A stretch of 64,000 bases of DNA from Cytobacillus oceanisediminis (GTDB taxonomy: Bacteria; Bacillota; Bacilli; Bacillales; Cytobacillaceae), in NCBI RefSeq assembly GCF_003182355.1, contig NZ_QGTW01000004.1, positions 124,001 to 188,000 on the forward strand. The letters run 5' to 3'. The notes under the pieces were generated by a model. The model was given only the letters and a program-made list of their open reading frames with translations. It was not told the DNA's origin and made no database searches. Of the stretch, positions 52,904 to 61,472 are shown piece after piece. Both the position numbers and the translations under genes were made by a program. Each line of letters opens with the position of its first letter. Positions within the stretch are counted from its first letter, which is position 1.

Positions 52904-53632
52904 TTTAGATGCGCGCTGCATCGTATGGACAAATTTATACCGATCGGCACGGTATGCTGATTTTACAAGCTCAAAAGGCGTACCATCCTGTAAAAATGAA
53001 GTTCTGACAATTAGAAGAACAGGGGAGCCTGTGTCGACTTGCAGATGCTTAACCTCTGTTTCTTTTGCAATGGAAGCTTCAATTTGCTGGGTCGCTTCAC
53101 TGATTGTCAGCGCCAATTTTTCCTCAATATATTGATACAATGACTTGTTGATGATTTCTTCAGTCAGCCCTTTTACCAGATTGGCAGGGAGGTAGGTGGT
53201 TTCGAAAGCCATTGGCAGGTTATCAGCCAGGCGCACCCGCTTAATTTCATAAACAGGCGTATTTTCTTTAATGCCAAGCTTACGTGCAAGCTGCGGTTCA
53301 GCCGGGATAATTTCAAAGGAGATCAGGCGGCTGCTTGGCACCATGCCCCGTTCCTTCATATCCTCTGTAAAACTGGTTAAACCCTGCAGCTTCTGTTCAA
53401 CCTTCTGCTTATTGACGAAGGTTCCTCGGCCTTTTTGCCTGTACAAAAAACCATCGTTCACCAGATTGTTCAAGGCCTGCCTGACAGTCATGCGGCTGAT
53501 TTGGTACTGCTCGGCATACTCCCGTTCAGACGGAATCGCTTCATCAGGCTTTAAAATTCCGTTCTCAATTAAGTGTTTAATATACTCCTCTAATTGATGA
53601 TAAATCGGAATGGGTGATTGTTTATCGATCAT
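52901..53632 (-). CDS. nagR: GntR-family regulator of amino sugar use
   Basis: 243 aa, collinear with B. subtilis NagR (YvoA): QSPIPIYHQLEEYIK, PSEREYAEQYQISRMTVRQAL (helix-turn-helix), LQGLTSFTEDMKERGM, and the UTRA effector domain ending YRADRYKFVHTM. It binds GlcN6P/GlcNAc6P. ATG 53632 follows AGGAG; the longer version from 53650 has no site. Operators matching it lie upstream of nagA and also of murP. Confidence 0.93.
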   Translation of the reverse strand: MIDKQSPIPIYHQLEEYIKHLIENGILKPDEAIPSEREYAEQYQISRMTVRQALNNLVNDGFLYRQKGRGTFVNKQKVEQKLQGLTSFTEDMKERGMVPSSRLISFEIIPAEPQLARKLGIKENTPVYEIKRVRLADNLPMAFETTYLPANLVKGLTEEIINKSLYQYIEEKLALTISEATQQIEASIAKETEVKHLQVDTGSPVLLIVRTSFLQDGTPFELVKSAYRADRYKFVHTMQRASK

Positions 53633-53656
53633 GGGAAATTCTCCTATCACTAGTTC

Positions 53657-54391
53657 TTAAGAATCCTGTACCAGTCTGAGCGCTTCTTCATCGGCAATGA
53701 TTGTCACATTAGGATGAAGCTTCAGAGCAGAGGCGGGAAACTGCTCATCCGGTTCTCCATTTACTAAGCGTCTGATCGCTTCTGCCTTAGCTGAGCCTGA
53801 TGCGAGCAAAACGATTTCTCTGCTATCAAGGATGGAGGCGATTCCCATTGTAATCGCATGGGCAGGAACCTCATCGATCGATTCGAAAAATCGTGCGTTT
53901 GCTTTTCGTGTACTTTCCGCAAGCTTAACAACGTGCGTTCGGCTTTTAAAAGAAGTGCCTGGCTCGTTGAAACCGATATGCCCGTTTTGGCCGATGCCCA
54001 GCAGCTGCAGATCAATATCTACAAGATCTTTAATCAGCTGTTCATAACGCAGGCATTCCTGGTTAATATCATCCGCCGTTCCATTGGGCAGGTTCGTGTT
54101 TTCAAGCGGAATATTAAGATGATTAAAAAGCTCGCTGTTCATAAAATATCGGTAGCTGTTAGGGTCGGAAGAAGGCAGGCCGATATATTCATCCAAATTA
54201 ATTGTTGTGATTTTTTCATAAGAGGTGCCGTTTTCAATGTGATCTTTAATCAGCTCAGCGTAAACTCCTTTTGGCGTACTGCCGGTTGCCAGTCCTAAAG
54301 TCATTTCTGGATTGGAACGTATTTTTTCGATCATCAGCTGTGCCGCTTTATGGCTCAAATCCTCATAATGGGCTGCTCGAATAATCTTCAA
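53657..54391 (-). CDS. nagB: Glucosamine-6-phosphate deaminase
   Basis: 244 aa. TTINLDEYIGL, GIGQNGHIGFNEPG and TMGIASIL carry the catalytic Asp/His/Glu set. Converts GlcN6P to fructose 6-phosphate and ammonia. Starts with TTG at 54391, overlapping the nagA stop (TTGA), with GGGGTGAAG upstream. Confidence 0.95.
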   Translation of the reverse strand: MKIIRAAHYEDLSHKAAQLMIEKIRSNPEMTLGLATGSTPKGVYAELIKDHIENGTSYEKITTINLDEYIGLPSSDPNSYRYFMNSELFNHLNIPLENTNLPNGTADDINQECLRYEQLIKDLVDIDLQLLGIGQNGHIGFNEPGTSFKSRTHVVKLAESTRKANARFFESIDEVPAHAITMGIASILDSREIVLLASGSAKAEAIRRLVNGEPDEQFPASALKLHPNVTIIADEEALRLVQDS

Positions 54392-55578
54392 GAAGACTTC
54401 ACCCCACGTTCAAAAGCCTTTATTCCTCTGCAAAAGGTCATAGCCACCTCGAGATTTTCGTCGAGGATTACCAGGTCAGCATCCTTTCCTTCCGAGATGC
54501 TGCCTTTCCGGTCGTAGATGTTTAACTGTTTGGCCGGATTTCTGCTGGCAAGGCGGACAGCTTCCAATAAGGTGATATCCGTAAACTCAATCATATTCTT
54601 AATAGAATCTTTCATTTTTAAAATGCTGCCAGCCAGTGTGCCGTCTGCGAGCAAGGCCTGGCCATTTTCAACGGTGACATCCTGTCCGCCAAGATCATAA
54701 TGGCCATTTTTCAGGCATTTGGCTCTCATCGAATCAGTAATTAAGATCATCCCATCGTGACCTTTGGCGTTGAGAGCGAGCTTGATCATTTCCGGTCGGA
54801 CGTGAATGCCGTCTGCGATCATTTCTACGATCAGCTCTTTGAATAAAAGGGCAGCCCCTGCAACGCCTGGCTCCCGGTGATGCATGCCTCTCATGCCGTT
54901 AAAAAGGTGTGTCACATGCGTGGCGCCTGCTTTAACGGCTTCCTCCATTTCGGTAAAAATAGCATCGCTATGGCCGATTGAGGCAACGACGCCATTTTCA
55001 CTTAAATAGCGGATAAACTCGTAGCCGTTCGCTTTTTCAGGCGCCAGCGTTATAAGTTTGATTGTATGGTTTGCAGCTTCCTGCCAGCGTTTGAAAAGCT
55101 CGATATCAGGTTCGAGAATATGGTTCCTCGGCTGGGCTCCGCCTCTTTTTTCATTAATAAACGGGCCTTCAAGATGGATACCGATGATTTCCGCTTTGCC
55201 TGGCGTATTTTGCTCTTTTTGATAGAGGGCTGCATTGGACAGCGCTGCCTCTATCTTTTCTTTTTCCTGGGTGATAGTGGTAGCCAGAAAGCTGGTTGTT
55301 CCTTCTGCCGGAAGTACGCTGGCCATTGTCGTGAGAGCTTCCTGTGTTGCGTCCATCGTATCCGATCCGCCTGCCCCGTGAATATGGACATCAATAAATC
55401 CCGGGCTGATAGTATGTTCCGCAGGAAGTTCCATGATTTTTGTATCCTGATTAATAGCAGGGAGTTCATCCAAGCTTCCCACTTTTATGATCTTTTCATT
55501 TTCTATTAAAATAAAACCGTTATTTAGAAGGTCGTTTTCTAGAATAATTTTTGCATTTTTTATAAGAAGACGGCTCAT
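54388..55578 (-). CDS. nagA: N-acetylglucosamine-6-phosphate deacetylase
   Basis: 396 aa amidohydrolase: DVHIHGAGG (metal His), HLEGPF, SIGHSDA, HLFNGM and ITDSMRA with the catalytic Asp. Deacetylates GlcNAc6P to GlcN6P for NagB. First gene of nagABR. GGAGATG precedes ATG 55578; the promoter and operators lie at 55629-55705. Confidence 0.95.
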   Translation of the reverse strand: MSRLLIKNAKIILENDLLNNGFILIENEKIIKVGSLDELPAINQDTKIMELPAEHTISPGFIDVHIHGAGGSDTMDATQEALTTMASVLPAEGTTSFLATTITQEKEKIEAALSNAALYQKEQNTPGKAEIIGIHLEGPFINEKRGGAQPRNHILEPDIELFKRWQEAANHTIKLITLAPEKANGYEFIRYLSENGVVASIGHSDAIFTEMEEAVKAGATHVTHLFNGMRGMHHREPGVAGAALLFKELIVEMIADGIHVRPEMIKLALNAKGHDGMILITDSMRAKCLKNGHYDLGGQDVTVENGQALLADGTLAGSILKMKDSIKNMIEFTDITLLEAVRLASRNPAKQLNIYDRKGSISEGKDADLVILDENLEVAMTFCRGIKAFERGVKSS

Positions 55579-55628
55579 TTTGCTTCATCTCCGTTCAAGT
55601 CTTAGTATAGGGTTATCAGTATACCTTT

Positions 55629-55705
55629 ATTATAAAAGGTTTGCATATAGATGTCTATACCAGTTGATATATATGTGCACTTGTTTGGGTTTGGTCTATA
55701 CAACT
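55629..55705 (-). promoter_or_regulatory. nagA promoter with two NagR-type operators
   Basis: Read on the minus strand: TAGACA (-35, 55652-55657), 17-bp spacer, TATAAT (-10, 55629-55634). Operator ACTGGTATAGACATCT (55649-55664) overlaps the -35. A second site AGTTGTATAGACCAAA (55690-55705) lies 41 bp upstream, about four turns. Both fit the NagR motif with a TGGTnTAGAC core. Confidence 0.82.
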
Positions 55706-55709
55706 AAAA

Positions 55710-55760
55710 CAAAAAAGGCTAGAGAGCACCATATTAATGTGGCTTTCTAGCCTTTTTATT
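55710..55760 (-). terminator. Terminator after murQ
   Basis: AAAAAGGCTAGA (55711) pairs with TCTAGCCTTTTT (55746), 12 bp perfect; functions on the minus strand between murQ and the nagA promoter. Confidence 0.88.
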
Positions 55761-55873
55761 TGTTTCGCGGATAAATCATGATTTTTGCGGAAAACTCGAA
55801 AATATCGATTCCAATTGGCCCTGCCATAGCTATCCTTTTCTGCGGAGACACAGCTAAAAATCATGATTCTCTC

Positions 55874-56782
55874 CTATTTCGAATGAAATTCCGTAATCGC
55901 TTCACGCAAATAGCCGTTATGTTTTTCCAAAAGCTCCGCGGCTGCTTCGCCTTTTAACCCGGTTAAAATTTGCAGGATGGCAGCCTTCGTATTATGCTTT
56001 TGCTCCAGAAGAGCGGCTTTGGCTTCCTCATCGGATGCACCTGTTGCCATTTTGACGATATTTTCCGCACGTTTGAACAGCTTTTCATTGGTCATTTGCA
56101 CGTCTACCATCAGATTGCCGTACACTTTTCCGAGCTTGACCATAGATGCTGTCGTAAGCATGTTCAATACCAGCTTTTGCGCAGTTCCAGCTTTCATTCT
56201 TGTTGAGCCTGTAACCACTTCCGGACCCGTGATTGGCGCAATCGTATATCTTGAGATTTTCTCCATCTCGGAATCTTTTGTGCAGGCAACCGAAACAGTA
56301 ACAGCCCCGACTTCGTTTCCGTATTGAAGCGCTCCGATTGTGTATGGAGTACGTCCGCTTGCTGCGATTCCGACAAGTACATCATTTTCCGTCAGATTGA
56401 TATTCATGACATCGTGGCGGCCTTGCGAGCTGTCATCTTCAGCCCCTTCAATCGCTTCGGTCATCGCTTCTTTTCCGCCGGCGATAATGCCGAGAACCAT
56501 TTCAGGATCGGTTCCATAGGTTGGGGGACATTCGGAAGCATCAATAATGCCAAGCCTTCCGGAAGTGCCGGCACCCACATAAATGAGGCGGCCGCCTTTT
56601 TTAAAGCTGTCCACAATCTCATCCACTACTTTTACAATATGGGGAATTTCCCTGGCGATTGCGTTGGGAACAATTGTATCCTCCTGGTTAATGATCGTAA
56701 TAATTTCTTCAGTTGTCATTAAATCGATTTCCATTGTTTTTGGATTTCGCTGCTCAGTGTTCAGCTTCGTAATATTCATCAT
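55874..56782 (-). CDS. murQ: N-acetylmuramic acid 6-phosphate etherase
   Basis: 302 aa SIS-domain lyase: LNTEQRNPKTMEID, IYVGAGTSGRLGIIDASECP, GKEAMTEAIEGAEDD, GIAASGRTPYTIGAL and the metal-like GSTRMKAGTAQKLVLNML. Cleaves the lactyl ether of MurNAc6P to give GlcNAc6P, which NagA and NagB encoded next door then use. Start ATG 56782 overlaps the mupG stop. Confidence 0.95.
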   Translation of the reverse strand: MMNITKLNTEQRNPKTMEIDLMTTEEIITIINQEDTIVPNAIAREIPHIVKVVDEIVDSFKKGGRLIYVGAGTSGRLGIIDASECPPTYGTDPEMVLGIIAGGKEAMTEAIEGAEDDSSQGRHDVMNINLTENDVLVGIAASGRTPYTIGALQYGNEVGAVTVSVACTKDSEMEKISRYTIAPITGPEVVTGSTRMKAGTAQKLVLNMLTTASMVKLGKVYGNLMVDVQMTNEKLFKRAENIVKMATGASDEEAKAALLEQKHNTKAAILQILTGLKGEAAAELLEKHNGYLREAITEFHSK

Positions 56783-57849
56783 TGATCCCTCACCATTAAT
56801 TGAAATTTTGTTCCCGCTTTGATTTCATCCAAAAGAGGAAGGTCTTCCTCTTTGACTCTGGCAATCACATTGACGCGCGCATCCTGCGGAAGGTTTGCCA
56901 GAGTGATTTGCATTTCGCCTGCATAGCGTCCGTATAACACATTATCAACCGTCACCATGCCTTTATTACGTCCCACCTGGTTAGAAGGTTCCAATTTATT
57001 TTGTCCCTGCTGGGCATATGATCTTGATTCTACTGATCGGACCACATCCCGGGCAGGATCCATGCGGTTTGTATGGATTTGTTTAAAAAGGTCCTCATGG
57101 TGCTGTCCGCCAAGAGTCTCGATGCGAAGCGGAATCACACCCCCGGCAATTTTGGTTAATTGCATCAATGTCTCATCATTTACCGAATGGTCACCGATTA
57201 ATACTTTATCCGTATAACAGCTGTTCATTAATTCAGCAGCTGCAGCAGCCGGGGAGAAGCCCCGATGTTTTTCCAAAGTCGGTAATCCTGAGAAAATAGG
57301 TCCGCGGAGTTCGCCATCACCGGGAACAAATGCCATCGTCGTAATACCCATTCCTTTTAGGAATTGGTTTCTTTTGATTAAAAAGTCTTTATCCAAACCC
57401 GTTTCAGGGCGCGGGTAAAAGTTATGCCAAGCCTCTACATTGCTGGCGTTTAAGCCGAGGTCTAGCCACTCTTGCAGCTCCTCTGCCGAAATAGTGCTCG
57501 CATTTATTCCGAGTTTCATTTTTTTCGAGAGTTCAATAATTTGAGCAGAAGAAAAGCCGTAATCAGCCCGAATGCCAGCAAGGCCCCAGTCAAGAAGGGT
57601 ATCGATCAATTCCCACTTCAAACCCAAGTGGCCCAATGATTGCGGAGAGACATCCGCCAGCAGTTCCATATCGTGCTTTTTGGCCAGAGCACCGAGCTCC
57701 TGCAGCAAATCCTTATATGTACTGGGGTCGTCTTCAGGAATATGGAGGGAGGTAAAGATGGATTTTAACCCAAAAGAAGCTGCTTTCCCAATCCATTCCG
57801 CATTTTGTTCCTGCCGTTCTTCTGATAAATAGACTGATATTCCAAGCAT
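56779..57849 (-). CDS. mupG: 6-phospho-N-acetylmuramidase MupG (DUF871)
   Basis: 356 aa, DUF871 family: N-terminal TIM barrel (LGISVYLSEERQEQN, IFTSLHIPEDD, GLAGIRADYGFS, NFYPRPETGLD) and C-terminal cyclophilin-like domain (VDNVLYGRYAGEMQI). In Staphylococcus aureus MupG hydrolyses MurNAc6P-GlcNAc in the cytoplasm. ATG 57849 follows GAGGTGA. A terminator-like hairpin and a repeat separate it from murP upstream. Confidence 0.9.
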   Translation of the reverse strand: MLGISVYLSEERQEQNAEWIGKAASFGLKSIFTSLHIPEDDPSTYKDLLQELGALAKKHDMELLADVSPQSLGHLGLKWELIDTLLDWGLAGIRADYGFSSAQIIELSKKMKLGINASTISAEELQEWLDLGLNASNVEAWHNFYPRPETGLDKDFLIKRNQFLKGMGITTMAFVPGDGELRGPIFSGLPTLEKHRGFSPAAAAAELMNSCYTDKVLIGDHSVNDETLMQLTKIAGGVIPLRIETLGGQHHEDLFKQIHTNRMDPARDVVRSVESRSYAQQGQNKLEPSNQVGRNKGMVTVDNVLYGRYAGEMQITLANLPQDARVNVIARVKEEDLPLLDEIKAGTKFQLMVRDQ

Positions 57850-57901
57850 TATGCTCACCTCAATTTAGGTCTGAATTTTTAAAAAATACGCCCTCATAAG
57901 T

Positions 57902-57931
57902 AAAGAAGGAGGAATCGCTCCTCCTTCTTTA
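57902..57931 (-). terminator. Hairpin between murP and mupG
   Basis: AAAGAAGGAGG (57902) pairs with CCTCCTTCTTT (57921) around AATCGCT. It is a strong stem with short A/T tails, inside the predicted murP-mupG-murQ transcript. Confidence 0.75.
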
Positions 57932-57950
57932 GTTTAAGTACCTTTGAAAT

Positions 57951-58263
57951 AGATAACTGTCTAGCTTAGGCCCCTTATCGACTAGACGTGCTTCCCTCAC
58001 CTCATCTACGACGACGCGCAGGACGTGCGCGTTTCCGAGCGTTATAAGTCAACATCGAATCGCTATCGCTCTTCGTGTTTCCTTTATCTCAAAAAGGAAC
58101 TCAGACTAAAAGCGCCACGTCCTGTGGCAAAGTCTGAGTGACCCACATCCTGTGGGCCTCAGTCCACCACGCTCCGTCGATGGGCACTAAGGAAAGCTAC
58201 TTCGAATAAGCTACGCAGGAACAAGCCGCTTTTTGCTTGTTCCGAAGGGCGCCTCCGCTTTTC
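57951..58263. repeat. Large composite repeat (AGATAACTGTCTAGCT ... GGGCGC..CGCTTTTC)
   Basis: About 310 bp bounded by AGATAACTGTCTAGCT and GGGCGCCTCCGCTTTTC, the same ends as the short element at 61384-61451. The interior holds several hairpins: CTCAGACT..AGTCTGAG with GCCAC..GTGGC inside (58100-58140), CCCACATCCTGTGGG (58141) and GGAACAAGC..GCTTGTTCC (58218-58243). It ends exactly at the murP stop codon. No coding frame. Confidence 0.82.
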
Positions 58264-59643
58264 TTAGATATTCTTAGCCATTTCTTCTTTGAATCCGAAC
58301 ATCCATGTGAAGAGGAAGCCAAATGCATAGGCAATTAATAAACCGATTAGGTACAGTACTATTTGATGTGTGTGAACGAGGAAGGCAAGCGGTATGCCGG
58401 AAACCCCGATTGCAATCGTAGCAATTTTAAAGAACGCCTGGAAGGCTCCGCCAACAGCAGCTCCTAGGCATGCTGTTAAGAACGGGCGTCCCAATGGAAG
58501 GGTAACCCCGAAGATCAGCGGTTCGCCGATGCCGAGGATACCAACTGGAAGGCCGCCTTTAATGACTTTTTTCAGACGGGCATTCTTTGTTTTGAAATAG
58601 ATGGCAAATGCTGCACCGACCTGGCCTGCGCCGCCCATTGCAAGGATAGGGAGAAGCGGGTCGTCGCCGATTGTATTGATTAATTCCATATGAACCGGTG
58701 TTAAACCCTGGTGCAAGCCGGTTACAACAAGCGGAAGGAATGTTCCGGCAAGTACTAATCCGGCAAGGACGCCGCCAATATCAAGAATGCCAAGCAATCC
58801 TTTTGTAATGATATCAGACAGGAATCCGCCAACAGGCTGCAGGATAAAGAATGTTGCAAAGCCTGTGGCTAACAAAGCAAGAGTAGGTGTTACAATAATA
58901 TCGACAGCTGATGGAACCACTTTTCGAATTCGTTTTTCTAAAAAGGCGATTAGAGCAGCTGCCAGCATGACGCCAATTAATCCGCCTCGCCCAGGAACAA
59001 GTGCTTCACCGAAAAGAGTAATATTAGCAAGACCCGGGTTGATTAACAGGATACCGGCCGCACCACCAAGAGCAGGCGATCCGCCAAATTCCTTCGCTGT
59101 GTTAATACCAACAAACACACCCAGGTAACTGAATAATCCCCAGCCAATTAAGCTAAGCATCTGAACTAGAGTTGATTCCGGATCAGCGCCGGAGCGGATT
59201 ACTACGTTTGTAATCCCCGCGACCAAACCGGATGCAACAATCGCAGGAATCAGCGGAATGAAGATACTTGCAATTTTTCTTAAAAATAATTTGAATGGAG
59301 TGGCATTTTTCTCATTGAGTCCAGCTTTTGTACGTGCAGCCAGTCCTTCCAGTGAAGTGTCAATTTCTTCGTCATCATCCACAGAAGCAACATTCATCCC
59401 TGTCATTTTTGAAACCTCGTCAGCTACCTTAGTGACAATTCCTGGACCAAGAATGATTTGCAGTGTTTCTGCTTCAACAACGCCCATAACTCCGTCAATA
59501 TCCTTGATGCCTTCGAGGCTGACCTTGCTTGCATCAACCGGTTTTACACGAAGGCGTGTCATGCAGGAAGCCAGTTCCGCGATATTGCCGGTGCCGCCCA
59601 ACTGATCCGTAATCTCTTTCGCCAAGCGTTCTTCTTTACGCAT
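58264..59643 (-). CDS. murP: PTS EIIBC component, N-acetylmuramic acid-specific
   Basis: 459 aa. EIIB domain (about 1-85) with the phosphorylated Cys in IAELASCMTRLRVK, then a ten-helix EIIC domain (about 110-455) with GTFLPLVVTGLHQGLTPVHMEL and GIGEPLIFGV. No EIIA domain is attached or nearby, as is usual for MurP, which borrows a Crr-type EIIA. Specificity is inferred from the downstream mupG and murQ. ATG 59643 follows AGAGGGGG. Confidence 0.9.
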   Translation of the reverse strand: MRKEERLAKEITDQLGGTGNIAELASCMTRLRVKPVDASKVSLEGIKDIDGVMGVVEAETLQIILGPGIVTKVADEVSKMTGMNVASVDDDEEIDTSLEGLAARTKAGLNEKNATPFKLFLRKIASIFIPLIPAIVASGLVAGITNVVIRSGADPESTLVQMLSLIGWGLFSYLGVFVGINTAKEFGGSPALGGAAGILLINPGLANITLFGEALVPGRGGLIGVMLAAALIAFLEKRIRKVVPSAVDIIVTPTLALLATGFATFFILQPVGGFLSDIITKGLLGILDIGGVLAGLVLAGTFLPLVVTGLHQGLTPVHMELINTIGDDPLLPILAMGGAGQVGAAFAIYFKTKNARLKKVIKGGLPVGILGIGEPLIFGVTLPLGRPFLTACLGAAVGGAFQAFFKIATIAIGVSGIPLAFLVHTHQIVLYLIGLLIAYAFGFLFTWMFGFKEEMAKNI

Positions 59644-59720
59644 GAGCTTTTCCCCCTCTAAAAAAATAGAATACAAGTGCAAGAAACAGATAAAAAGCCA
59701 ATGAATCCGCTTACATACTT

Positions 59721-59756
59721 ATATTACCAACTGACAGTATAGTTGTCTATACCATT
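59721..59756 (-). promoter_or_regulatory. murP promoter with NagR-type operator
   Basis: Minus strand: TAGACA (-35, 59744-59749), 17-bp spacer, TAATAT (-10, 59721-59726). Operator AATGGTATAGACAACT (59741-59756) overlaps the -35 in the same register as the nagA operator. Confidence 0.8.
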
Positions 59757-59930
59757 TATTCATATTTTTATATTGTTACAGATTTCGTGCCTGTCTTATC
59801 ATAACTATACGCTTTATTTACTGAAAAATTGTCCATTGCCATGTGGATTGCGCAAAAGGTCCTATAAAAATACTTAAACTTTTGTAAAAATCGTTTTCAG
59901 AAATTTGGTTCTGACTTAAAAAGTGCTAAA

Positions 59931-60074
59931 ATAAAGTGAAACTTCCGTCAGCCTGTTTTTGGCTGACGGTTAGTTGAACCAATCGGGCCTTTACGGACAG
60001 TTAATTTCACGGAATAGAATATGTTATTTTCTCTGCTATTTAAAAAAGAGAATTTTACTGTCCGTTAATCTGCG
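59931..60074. repeat. Tandem repeat unit A upstream of hprK
   Basis: 144 bp beginning ATAAAGTGAAACTTCC. Contains a perfect hairpin CCGTCAGCC/GGCTGACGG (59945-59969) and a second long one bounded by ACGGACAGT (59993) and ACTGTCCGT (60057). Repeated directly as unit B. Confidence 0.88.
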
Positions 60075-60284
60075 ATAAAGTGAAACTTCCGTCAGCCTGT
60101 TTTTTGGCTGGCGGTTAGTTGAGGCCCGCATGATGCTGGTCACTCAGGCGTTGCGACAGGACGTCGCGGTTTTAGCCTGAGTTCTATTTCGGGCCTTTAC
60201 GGACAGTTAATTTCACGGAATAGAATATGTTATTTTCTCCGCTATTAAAAAAAGAGAATTTTACTGTCCGTTAATCTGCGGGAA
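60075..60284. repeat. Tandem repeat unit B with inserted hairpin module
   Basis: Same as unit A but with about 60 bp in place of ACCAAT after GTTAGTTGA. The insert (60126-60190) contains a nested hairpin CTCAGGC..GCCTGAG with GCGAC..GTCGC inside, homologous to the reverse complement of 58096-58144. Confidence 0.86.
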
Positions 60285-60354
60285 TTTGTTACAGGAATAT
60301 TTTCACATATAAAGAAATCATCCCAGAATTGCCAGCATAAAGGAGGAGCTTATA

Positions 60355-61290
60355 TTGGTAAAAGTACGCACAAAAGATATTATAGAAAAATTTGGTCTTG
60401 AGCTGATTGCCGGGGAGGAAGGCATTAACCGGCCGATTACGACGAGTGATATTTCACGGCCGGGCCTTGAGATGGCGGGCTATTTTGATTACTATCCGGG
60501 AGAAAGGGTTCAGCTGCTGGGGAAAACGGAGCTAACCTTTGCGGAAAAATTAAACGATACAGACCGGGAAAGCCGCCTGGAACGTTTATGTACCGATATT
60601 ACGCCGGGCATTATTATTACAAGGGGCCTTGATATTCCAGAAGAATTAATTGAAGCGGCTGAGCGCGAATCTGTCCCTCTTCTTCGCTCCAAGCAAAAAA
60701 CAACCCGTTTTTCCAGTTTGCTGACCAATTTTCTTGAAAGCAAGCTTGCGCCAACGACTGCAGTCCATGGCGTTCTTGTGGATATATATGGAGTAGGTGT
60801 GCTGATTACCGGTAAAAGCGGAGTTGGTAAAAGTGAAACCGCGCTTGAACTCGTGAAGCGGGGACATCGTCTGGTTGCGGATGACTGCGTGGAAATCAGG
60901 CAGGAGGATGAAGATTATCTTGTCGGAAACTCGCCTGAACTAATTGAGCATTTGCTTGAAATCCGCGGGCTTGGCATCATCAATGTCATGACGTTATTTG
61001 GAGCAGGTGCAGTCCGCAGTTATAAGAAAATCTCCATCGTTATGAATCTGGAGCTATGGGATCCGAAAAAACAGTACGACCGTCTTGGGCTTGATGAGGA
61101 AAAAATGAAAATCATAGATACGGAAATCACGAAGCTGACGATTCCGGTCCGGCCAGGGCGTAACCTTGCTGTTATCATTGAGGTTGCCGCCATGAACTTC
61201 CGTTTAAAACGAATGGGCATGAATGCAGCCGAACAGTTTACCAGCCGCTTATCTGATGTCATTGAAGACGGTGACCATGAGGATCGTTAA
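60355..61290 (+). CDS. hprK: HPr kinase/phosphorylase
   Basis: 311 aa. N-terminal regulatory domain (about 1-130), then the kinase domain with Walker [10 protein letters not shown] (near 155) and the HprK signature [15 protein letters not shown] (near 202). Phosphorylates HPr Ser46 and so controls CcpA catabolite repression and PTS. TTG start at 60355 after AAAGGAGGAG. First gene of hprK-lgt-yvoD-ppaX. Confidence 0.96.
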   Translation: MVKVRTKDIIEKFGLELIAGEEGINRPITTSDISRPGLEMAGYFDYYPGERVQLLGKTELTFAEKLNDTDRESRLERLCTDITPGIIITRGLDIPEELIEAAERESVPLLRSKQKTTRFSSLLTNFLESKLAPTTAVHGVLVDIYGVGVLITGKSGVGKSETALELVKRGHRLVADDCVEIRQEDEDYLVGNSPELIEHLLEIRGLGIINVMTLFGAGAVRSYKKISIVMNLELWDPKKQYDRLGLDEEKMKIIDTEITKLTIPVRPGRNLAVIIEVAAMNFRLKRMGMNAAEQFTSRLSDVIEDGDHEDR

Positions 61291-61304
61291 GTTTGCTTTT
61301 ATTT

Positions 61305-61322
61305 CAATCAAACGTTTGATTG
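61305..61322. promoter_or_regulatory. 18-bp palindrome identical to 42279-42296
   Basis: CAATCAAACGTTTGATTG, perfect palindrome, 15 bp after the hprK stop. A possible TetR-type operator or a mobile palindrome. Confidence 0.65.
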
Positions 61323-61383
61323 GAGTCTGATAAACGGCATTCTGACAGGGGCTTCGGCTTTATAAATAGAGGAACCAAAACTT

Positions 61384-61451
61384 AGATAACTGTCTAGCTC
61401 CAGCGCCTACCCCCTCGAGGTGTCGGGGGTGACCAAGGCGCTTGCGCTTTT
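61384..61451. repeat. Short element AGATAACTGTCTAGCT ... GGCGCTTGCGCTTTTC
   Basis: 68 bp, with hairpin ACCCCCTCGA/TCGGGGGT-like and GCGCTTGCGC. It shares both ends with the 310-bp repeat at 57951. It lies just before the lgt ribosome site. Confidence 0.78.
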
Positions 61452-61472
61452 CAATGAGAAGGAGAAGTGATC

